A stretch of DNA of 63,213 nucleotides, taken from NCBI GenBank assembly GCA_027459505.1, contig DAIDIE010000030.1, positions 1 to 63,213 on the forward strand. The letters run 5' to 3'. Origin of the DNA: Acidobacteriota bacterium (GTDB taxonomy: Bacteria > Acidobacteriota > Terriglobia > Terriglobales > SCQP01). This document shows positions 57,577 to 63,213 of this stretch, piece after piece. The position numbers and the translations under genes were made by a program. The stretch's first letter is position 1. The number at the start of each line of letters is the position of its first letter. The notes below the pieces were generated by a model. It was not told the DNA's origin, did not search any database, and was given only the letters and a program-made list of their open reading frames with translations.

Positions 57577-57920
57577 AGTTTCCCTCATTACAGGTATGCT
57601 GGGCTTGCATAGTGCAGAACCATAACAGGGCTGGTGAGGAGATGCAATCCTATACAGAGGTATAGGTGAAGAAATTGCGCCGCCTGCCGCCGCGCAAGAC
57701 GCAGTGTAAAGTCCACATTGCGCATGCGGCAGCATGGAAAGCGGCCAGTGCTACGGCAGCAAAGCGCGGCAACCCTCCTTGCATGGGCCGCCAGGTCGAG
57801 CGCGACATCCAAACAACCGCCACTCCCTACGGACAACTGGCAACGGACAACCGGCAACAGTTTCAGGACAAGCTGTCCGATACTGGCCGCCCCTCCGATA
57901 CTGGCCTTCCCCCTGACGCT
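57577..57920. other. Intergenic region with heptamer and 18-bp repeats
   Basis: No gene. Four heptamers (CAACTGG, CAACGGA, CAACCGG, CAACAG) at 57834-57860 belong to the same family as those at 2425. CCGATACTGGCC occurs twice 18 bp apart near 57889-57918. The GH81 promoter should lie within 57580-57640. Confidence 0.5.
57834..57860. repeat. Heptamer tandem repeat, about four units
   Basis: CAACTGG-CAACGGA-CAACCGG-CAACAG, register and sequence related to the repeats at 2425-2464 and in the 61.3-61.8 kb array. Confidence 0.8.
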
Positions 57921-58874
57921 CTACCGCTTCCCCTCAAATGCGGCAATCTCTGCAATCTCCTCCGCACTCAACCGGAACTCCGCCGCCCCGATCACCCCTT
58001 CCACCTGTTTGGGCGAGCGCACCCCAACAATGGCGGCGGTAATCTCGGGACGCCGCAGCGTCCAGGCAATGGCCACCTCGCCGGGCGTGCGCCCGTGCCG
58101 CTTGCCAATTGCGCGCAGCAGCTCGGCCAGTTGCAGGTTGTGCGTCAACCTCGGTTCCTGAAACGAGACGGTGCGCTTGCGGAAGTCGTCCTCTGGCAGG
58201 CTGGCAATGCGCTCCCGCGTCATCGCCCCGGTGAGCAAGCCCGACTTCATCGGCGAGTAGACGATCACGCCAATGTTGTTGGCTTTTACGTAAGGGAGGA
58301 CCTCGTTCTCGATCTCCGGCGACAGAATCGAGTACGGCGGTTGCAGCGAAGTGACCGGAGCGATGCGTTGCGCCCGTTTCATCTGCTCCACATTGAAGTT
58401 GGAGACACCGATCCAGCGCACCTTGCCCTCGCGCTGCAGTTCGGCCATGGTGGTCCATCCTTCTTCAATATCTTCGTCAGGCTGCGGCCAGTGCACCTGG
58501 TAGAGATCGATCACGTCAATCTTCAGGCGCCGCAGGCTGGCCTCGACCTCACGGCGAATCGATGCGGCCTTCAGCGAACCTCCAATGGTCCCCTGCTCAT
58601 CCCACACGCGCTCGCACTTGGTGAAGACGTAAGGTCTGGATGAACGCCCGGCAAGCGCGCGGGCCACCACCTCTTCGGAATGCCCCAGACCGTACACGGC
58701 GGCCGTGTCAATCCAGTTCAGTCCCTGATCCAGCGCGGCGTGGATGGCGGCGATCGAATCGCGGTCTTCCTGCGGACCCCAGGCAAAGGCCCAGCCGCCA
58801 CCGCCCATGGCCCAGGCCCCAATGCCGATCGGGGTGATACGCAGATCACTATTGCCAAGCGTGCGAAGTTCCAT
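57921..58874 (-). CDS. Aldo/keto reductase
   Basis: NADPH-dependent reductase of 317 aa. MELRTLGNSDLRITPIGIGA starts the family pattern; the tetrad is NWIDTAAVYGLGHSEE (Asp, Tyr), YVFTKC (Lys) and DLYQVHWPQPDED (His). Cofactor-binding C-terminal region IAWTLRRPEITAAIVGVRSP. ATG at 58874 with GGGG 2 nt away; a longer start at 58892 is possible. Located between the GH81 and GH3 genes. Reductases of this group act on aldehydes and sugars, and a role in handling released sugars is only contextual. Confidence 0.92.
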   Translation of the reverse strand: MELRTLGNSDLRITPIGIGAWAMGGGGWAFAWGPQEDRDSIAAIHAALDQGLNWIDTAAVYGLGHSEEVVARALAGRSSRPYVFTKCERVWDEQGTIGGSLKAASIRREVEASLRRLKIDVIDLYQVHWPQPDEDIEEGWTTMAELQREGKVRWIGVSNFNVEQMKRAQRIAPVTSLQPPYSILSPEIENEVLPYVKANNIGVIVYSPMKSGLLTGAMTRERIASLPEDDFRKRTVSFQEPRLTHNLQLAELLRAIGKRHGRTPGEVAIAWTLRRPEITAAIVGVRSPKQVEGVIGAAEFRLSAEEIAEIAAFEGKR

Positions 58875-59050
58875 ATCCCCATTTTGGCGCATTGGCTGCA
58901 GCCCAGGTGCGCATTGTTCAGGCTTCAGGAATCAGGGGGCGCCGGCCAGGAATCAGAATTCAGGGCTAACCCCCTGCTTCTCCCAGCTCTAAGGCTCAAT
59001 CCCGCCCTGTGAACTCCAGCACTGCCTCCGCCCCGGCTCCCCTCCCCCCC

Positions 59051-59068
59051 TGCTACACTGTCCCCGTG
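59051..59068 (+). promoter_or_regulatory. Extended -10 with leaderless GTG start for the GH3 gene
   Basis: TGC plus TACACT (59051-59059); transcription is expected 7 nt after the hexamer, exactly at the GTG at 59066. No Shine-Dalgarno sequence is present before the GTG. Confidence 0.55.
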
Positions 59069-61261
59069 TTGCACAAACTCCTCGCGCCGTCCTTGTGCCT
59101 CGCCACCCTTCTCCTGGCAGCCTGTGGCGGAAGCACGCCTACGGCTAGCCCCAGCCCTATCAACAACACCCCTGACTGTTCCAGCGGCAGCGTCGACAGC
59201 CGCGCCACCTGCTACGAAAGCCAGATGACGCAGGCGCAAAAGTTGCAACTGGTGACCGGCGACTCGTCCGCTGGAACCATGGGCGGCGCCGGCTTCATCC
59301 CCGGCATTCCCAGCCTGGGCATCCCCGATCTGAACTTTGTCGATGGCAGCGTCGGTGTGGGCAATGGCCTGGGACCGGCCACCGCGCTCCCCTCCTCCAT
59401 CGCCAGCGCCGCCACCTGGGACACCAACGAAGCCTACAAATACGGCACGGTCATCGGCAAAGAGATGCGCGCTTACGGCGCCGACGTGAACCTGGGCGGC
59501 AACGTTAACCTGACCGCGGGCCGCGAGCCCCGCGATGGGCGCACCTTTGAAACCAAAGGCGAGGACCCTCTCCTCGCCGGCGCCATCACCGTCGCGCACC
59601 TGCAAGGCATCGAGGATCAACACGTCATCGCCGGCATCAAGCACTTTGCCCTCAACGACCAGGAGTCCGGGCGCACCACGGCCAACGTCATCATTGACGA
59701 GCGCGCCATGCGCGAGAGCGACCTGCTCGCCTTTGAGATCGGCGTCAAGCAATCGGGCGTTCAGTCGGTGATGTGTGCCTACAACCTGGTCAACGGTGTC
59801 TACAGTTGCGAGAACTCCCACCTGCTGACTGATATCCTCAAAACCAGTTGGGGCTTTCCGGGCTTTGTCATGTCCGACTGGTGGGCTACCCACAGCACCG
59901 CCGCTGCCGCCAACGCTGGGCTCGACCAGGAACAGCCCAATAACACTTATTTTTCCCAGTTAGGCGCCGCAATCAGTTCGGGAACGGTACCGCAGACCCG
60001 CCTCGACGACATGGTGCACCGCATCCTGCACGCCATGATCGCCAATGGAGTCATCGACAACCCACCCAGCAAAGGCACACTCGATGTCGCCGGCGACGAG
60101 GCCATTGCGCAGGAAGAGGAGGAGCAGGGCGCGGTTCTGCTGCAGAACAACAACACTCAACTGCCGCTCAACGCCGCCGCCCTGCATAACATTGCGGTAA
60201 TCGGCTCCCATGCGGATGTCGGTGTGCTCTCCGGAGGCGGTTCCGCTCAGGTACAACCGATTGGAGGCGCGGCGCTCAGCTTTAAGCCCCTCTGCCCGCC
60301 CTGCTGGGGTGGCCAGATCTGGGATCCGTCATCGCCGTTGAAAGCGATCCAGGCCGCCGCTCCCGGCGCCACCGTAAGCTTCAATGACGGCAGCGACCCC
60401 ACCGCGGCGGCCACGCTCGCCGCTGGCGCCGACGTGGCCATCGTCTTCGTCAGCAACTGGGAAAGCGAGGGTATGGACCTGCCCGACCTCGATTTCGACG
60501 ACGATCCGGCAGCGGGCATCAGCGGCCAGGATGCGCTGGTCTCCGCTGTGGCCGCCGCGAATCCGCATACCGTGGTCGTGGTTGAAAGTGGTGGCGCGCA
60601 GATCATGCCCTGGCTTAACCAGGTCAACGCCGTTCTGGAAGCCTGGTATCCCGGCCAGGAGGGTGGGCCCGCCATTGCCAACCTGCTGTTTGGCGTGGTG
60701 AACCCCTCGGGCAAGTTGCCCATCACCTTCCCTGCCAGTGTCAGCCAGCTTCCGCGGCCGCAGATTCCGCAGCCGCCCGACAGCAGCACGCCCTTCAACG
60801 TGAACTATACCGAAGGCTACAACGTGGGTTACAAGTGGTTCGACTCGCAAAACCTCACCCCGCTCTTCCCCTTTGGTTTCGGGCTGAGCTACACCACATT
60901 CAGCTTCAGCAACGCCACGTTGACTAACAACCTGAGCGGGTCCAACCCCAACATTCAGATCAGCTTTAATCTGCAGAATACCGGCAGCGTTGCCGGCGCC
61001 GAGGTGGCCCAAGTCTATCTGCAGATGCCGGCTGCGCTCAACGAAGCGCCACGCCGCCTAATTGGCTGGCTCAAGGTCTCGCTGAACCCGGGCCAGACGC
61101 AGAGCGAAACCATCGAGGTTGACGAGAACACGGCGGCGCATCCACTCTCTTATTGGGACCCCACCAGCCAGCAATGGCAGTTGGGCTCAGGAACTTACAA
61201 CGTCTACCTGGGAGACTCCTCGCGCAACACCACTTTGGTGGGCACCTTCCAGGCGCCCTAA
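59066..61261 (+). CDS. GH3 beta-glucosidase lipoprotein
   Basis: Surface or periplasmic enzyme of about 731 aa that releases glucose from oligosaccharide ends. The GTG at 59066 begins a lipoprotein signal (LCLATLLLAACGG). Family 3 motifs are GREPRDGRTFETKGEDP, KHFALNDQE and GFVMSDWWATHS, whose Asp is the nucleophile; the second domain has FVSNWESEGMDLPDL with the acid/base-region Glu. A fibronectin-III-like C-terminal domain (GAEVAQVYLQMP ... GWLKVSLNPGQTQ) completes the usual GH3 layout. The frame extends to 59009 but those residues are not plausible. It fits the end of a beta-glucan pathway started by the GH81 and GH12 enzymes. Confidence 0.94.
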   Translation: MLHKLLAPSLCLATLLLAACGGSTPTASPSPINNTPDCSSGSVDSRATCYESQMTQAQKLQLVTGDSSAGTMGGAGFIPGIPSLGIPDLNFVDGSVGVGNGLGPATALPSSIASAATWDTNEAYKYGTVIGKEMRAYGADVNLGGNVNLTAGREPRDGRTFETKGEDPLLAGAITVAHLQGIEDQHVIAGIKHFALNDQESGRTTANVIIDERAMRESDLLAFEIGVKQSGVQSVMCAYNLVNGVYSCENSHLLTDILKTSWGFPGFVMSDWWATHSTAAAANAGLDQEQPNNTYFSQLGAAISSGTVPQTRLDDMVHRILHAMIANGVIDNPPSKGTLDVAGDEAIAQEEEEQGAVLLQNNNTQLPLNAAALHNIAVIGSHADVGVLSGGGSAQVQPIGGAALSFKPLCPPCWGGQIWDPSSPLKAIQAAAPGATVSFNDGSDPTAAATLAAGADVAIVFVSNWESEGMDLPDLDFDDDPAAGISGQDALVSAVAAANPHTVVVVESGGAQIMPWLNQVNAVLEAWYPGQEGGPAIANLLFGVVNPSGKLPITFPASVSQLPRPQIPQPPDSSTPFNVNYTEGYNVGYKWFDSQNLTPLFPFGFGLSYTTFSFSNATLTNNLSGSNPNIQISFNLQNTGSVAGAEVAQVYLQMPAALNEAPRRLIGWLKVSLNPGQTQSETIEVDENTAAHPLSYWDPTSQQWQLGSGTYNVYLGDSSRNTTLVGTFQAP

Positions 61262-61305
61262 ACCCAGCACACCCCACTGCTAAGGCAGAAAACGCCAAAA
61301 TCGTG

Positions 61306-61830
61306 ACCGGGCGCCCCCATTCAACGCCTTTTGTTGAGTGGGCAACGCGGAGGTTTGAGGCGCCGCGGAGAGAGTGCACACAGTCTGCCACTGCAGCCTC
61401 GAGCACAGCATCCGACGCGTACTCCACTCCCCGCGGACAACTGACAACCGACAACCGGCAACTCGTCAACCCGGACCCCCACTCAACGTATTTTGTTGAG
61501 TGGGCGGCGCGGAGGTTTGAGGCGCCGCAGAGAGAGTGCAAAGGTCTGCCACTGCAGCCTCGAGCACAGCATCCGACGCGTACTCCACTCCCCGCGGACA
61601 ACCGACAACTGACAACCGGCAACTCGTCAACCGGGTGCCCCAGTCAACGTTTTTTGTTGAGTGGGCGGCGCGGAGATTTGAGGCGCCGCGGAGAGAGTGC
61701 ACACAGTCTGCCACTGCAGCCCGAGCACAGCATCCGACGCTCCACTCCCTGCGGACAACTGACAACCGACAACCGGCAACTCCTCAGCGTGACCGGGTCC
61801 CCCACTCAACGTATTTTGTTGAGTGGCCGC
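61306..61830. repeat. 162-bp tandem repeat array with hairpins, 3.2 copies
   Basis: Copies start at about 61306, 61469, 61630 and 61792 (periods 163, 161, 162). Each opens with a variant of ACCGGGTGCCCCAC and a hairpin whose arms are CCCACTCAAC and GTTGAGTGGG around a 7-nt T-rich loop (perfect in copy 2, one change in copies 1 and 3). A shared body (TTTGAGGCGCCGCGGAGAGA, CTGCCACTGCAGCC) and a heptamer tract CAACTGA-CAACCGA-CAACCGG follow. Copy 4 ends after its hairpin. Open frames here are shadows; the ornithine cyclodeaminase frame merely stays open through it. Confidence 0.9.
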
Positions 61831-61872
61831 CGCCGAGGCGAGTACCCAAGCCGCCGTACACCCAACCCCACG

Positions 61873-61935
61873 GTGAACTGTGAACTGTTCACTGTTCACT
61901 GTGCACCGTGCACTGTTCGCTGTAAACTGTGCACT
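61873..61935. repeat. Heptamer tandem repeat GTGAACT type, nine units
   Basis: Nine 7-bp words in register: GTGAACT twice, GTTCACT twice, GTGCACC, GTGCACT, GTTCGCT, GTAAACT, GTGCACT. Same period but a different word from the CAACTGA repeats, so period seems to matter more than sequence. Neighbouring GTGAACT and GTTCACT words include complementary pairs that could fold. Confidence 0.85.
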
Positions 61936-62004
61936 GGTTCCCTCTTTACATCCCACCAGAACCCTGGACCTCTGCATCCCACTCACGCTGGAACCCCAAG
62001 AACC

Positions 62005-62940
62005 ATGCCGGAACTCTACTTTTCCGAAGAGGACGTTGACCGGCTCCTGCCCATGTCGGAGGCAATTGCCGCCGTGGAGCAGGCCGAGTTGGCGCTGGCC
62101 ACCGCGGCTGGCGTCAACCTTCCGCGGCGCCGCCTCTCTGTCCCGCAAGGAGCGGTGCTGCACGATATGTGCGCGGCGCTACAACGCCCCGAGCGCTGGT
62201 ACTTGGGATACAAGATGTACAGCACCAGCCGTTGCGGTGCGCGCTTCACGGTGGGCCTTTTCGATGGACAGACCGGGGAGCCGCTAGCGCGTTTTGCCGC
62301 GGACCGTTTAGGACAGCGCCGCACGGGAGCCGCCTCGGGTGTGGCCACGCGCCTGCTCGCCTCGCCCGAAGCCAGCGAACTCGGCATCATCGGTGCGGGA
62401 TGGCAGGCGGAGAGCCAGGTGGAAGCCATCTGCCATGTCCGCCCGATTCAAAAGGTGCGCGTCTATAGCCGCGACCCAGCGCGCCGCGCCAGCTTCGCCG
62501 CAAAGATGCAAACGCGCCTGGATGTCGAGGTCCTTCCGGTGGACAGCGCAGCGGCCGCCGTGGAAGGCGCCGCAATCGTGGTCACTGCGACCAATTCCAA
62601 AACGCCGGTCTTGCCCGATCAGGCCCTGGCCGAACGCGTGCACATCAATGCGATGGGATCGAACGCGGTTCACCGGCGTGAGCTCGAGTCCGCTACCGTG
62701 CGCCGCGCGGACCGCATTGTGCTGGATTCGCTGCAGCAATGTCTGCAGGAGGCCGGCGACCTGGTCGCGGCCCTGGGCGACGCGCCTCACGGCTGGAGCT
62801 GCGTCGAGGAACTCGGCACTGCTTTGGCCGGGAAGCGCGGCTACAACCCCGAATCGCGCCTGACGATATTCAAGTCCACCGGCCTAGCCATCTGGGACGT
62901 AGCCTGCGCCGCCGTCATTTACGAAAACAACCGCGAGTAA
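62005..62940 (+). CDS. Ornithine cyclodeaminase / mu-crystallin family protein
   Basis: NAD(P)-dependent enzyme of 311 aa. It starts PELYFSEEDVDRLLPMSEAI, with the Rossmann motif LGIIGAGWQAESQVEAI and the family segment HINAMGSNAVHRRELES. Members include ornithine and lysine cyclodeaminases, ketimine reductases and alanine dehydrogenases; the substrate cannot be decided. ATG 62005 fits the family start; the frame is open back to 61153 through repeat DNA, which is not coding. No partner genes nearby. Confidence 0.9.
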   Translation: MPELYFSEEDVDRLLPMSEAIAAVEQAELALATAAGVNLPRRRLSVPQGAVLHDMCAALQRPERWYLGYKMYSTSRCGARFTVGLFDGQTGEPLARFAADRLGQRRTGAASGVATRLLASPEASELGIIGAGWQAESQVEAICHVRPIQKVRVYSRDPARRASFAAKMQTRLDVEVLPVDSAAAAVEGAAIVVTATNSKTPVLPDQALAERVHINAMGSNAVHRRELESATVRRADRIVLDSLQQCLQEAGDLVAALGDAPHGWSCVEELGTALAGKRGYNPESRLTIFKSTGLAIWDVACAAVIYENNRE

Positions 62941-62980
62941 GGAACCGGAACATACCCGGATGCCCCAGTACGTTCAAGAC

Positions 62981-63077
62981 AGACGTGACCGGGTGCCCCA
63001 CCCCACGCCTGCCGCTGCAACAGACATGACCGGGTGCCCCACCCCACGCTTGCCGCTGCAACAGACGTGCCCGGGTG
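62981..63077. repeat. 41-bp tandem repeat, 2.3 units, cut by an IS end
   Basis: AGACGTGACCGGGTGCCCCA begins unit 1 (62981); units 2 and 3 begin at 63022 and 63063. A degenerate unit precedes at about 62950. The word ACCGGGTGCCCCAC is shared with the 162-bp array. Unit 3 stops at the IS3-type left end. Confidence 0.85.
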
Positions 63078-63213
63078 TAGTGGACCCCAAAAACTGGACC
63101 AGGGAATAGGTTAATGTTTTGGCGGTGTCGTAACAAGGGAAAGTATGACGACGACGCGCAAACGGTACAGCCCTCAGTTCAAGGCCAAGGTGGCGGTAGA
63201 GGCGATTCGAGGC
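63076..63213 (+). mobile_element. Left end of an IS3-family insertion sequence
   Basis: TGTAGTGGACCCCAAAAACT followed by GGACCA is a typical IS3-family terminal inverted repeat, and the first gene begins 69 bp in. The rest lies beyond the window. Confidence 0.85.
63145..63213 (+). CDS. IS3-family transposase OrfA, N-terminal part only
   Basis: The first 23 codons are in view: TTTRKRYSPQFKAKVAVEAI, the start of the OrfA helix-turn-helix that binds the element ends. AAGGGA lies 7 nt before the ATG. In IS3 elements OrfB follows in the -1 frame by programmed frameshift; it is outside the window. Confidence 0.85.
   Translation, partial: MTTTRKRYSPQFKAKVAVEAIRG

Larger units (their letters stand above)
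61262..62004. other. 743-bp intergenic region made almost wholly of repeats
   Basis: Holds the 162-bp array (61306-61830) and a second heptamer tract (61873-61935). No gene. A promoter for the downstream gene would have to lie within 61936-62004. Confidence 0.7.

Noticed and set aside
61306-61830. CRISPR array
   Set aside because: Units are about 162 bp and near identical along their whole length, with no unique spacers and no cas genes in the window.
61153-62004. N-terminal extension of the ornithine cyclodeaminase
   Set aside because: The frame merely stays open through GC-rich repeat DNA; homology begins at the ATG at 62005.

Overview
The window is GC-rich chromosomal DNA from a Gram-negative heterotroph. 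It has the outer-membrane lipoprotein export genes lolD and lolC/E, many signal-peptide and lipobox proteins, and a cluster of large secreted carbohydrate enzymes carrying malectin domains. The gene style best fits Acidobacteriota (Terriglobia-like): a Kelch-type secreted protein, Ig-repeat phosphoesterase, a winged-helix/TM sensor type common in that phylum, and CHAT/TPR secreted proteins. This placement is inference from family content; there is no rRNA in the window.

Layout. 0-8.5 kb: small hypothetical, M48 and M13 metallopeptidases, and a multi-PAS histidine kinase with two decayed receiver domains followed by a CheY-like regulator. 9-17.9 kb: a secreted Gln/Gly/Tyr-rich protein beside a large secreted CHAT-domain protein, a metallophosphoesterase, DUF4262, and galT with a YraN-type nuclease. 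18-25 kb: chlorite-dismutase-family protein, endonuclease III (nth), a frameshifted EamA transporter, an Ig-repeat surface phosphoesterase, a second response regulator and membrane hypotheticals. 25.5-34.9 kb: clpC overlapping lolD, divergent lolC/E, polX, acyl carrier protein and fabF, and a glycine-zipper lipoprotein. 35.2-41.8 kb: a complete SUF iron-sulfur operon (sufB-C-D-S-U-T) ending in its likely Rrf2-type regulator.

41.9-45.5 kb is an accessory island beside tRNA-Val(GAC). It holds a truncated DUF3800 gene, a HipB/HipA pair, a dead integrase fragment and a nucleotidyltransferase/wHTH pair. A 37-bp direct repeat brackets the first part, and dyad operators lie in front of both toxin-antitoxin-like modules.

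46-61.3 kb is the most distinctive region, apparently a beta-glucan degradation locus. It encodes a GH12 endoglucanase with four malectin domains, a GH81 endo-beta-1,3-glucanase with three malectin domains plus a B-type lectin, a GH3 beta-glucosidase lipoprotein and an aldo/keto reductase. Between the two large enzymes lies a single-pass protein joining a cytoplasmic winged-helix-like domain to extracytoplasmic malectin domains. It may be a one-component sensor that reads the product of the enzymes with the same fold they use to bind substrate.

Non-coding DNA is rich in unexplained repeats: 7-bp tandem repeats at several intergenic sites, a 162-bp hairpin-bearing array (61.3-61.8 kb), a 41-bp tandem repeat interrupted by the left end of an IS3-family element at the window edge, and a roughly 100-bp dispersed structured element in two copies (10.65 and 16.2 kb).
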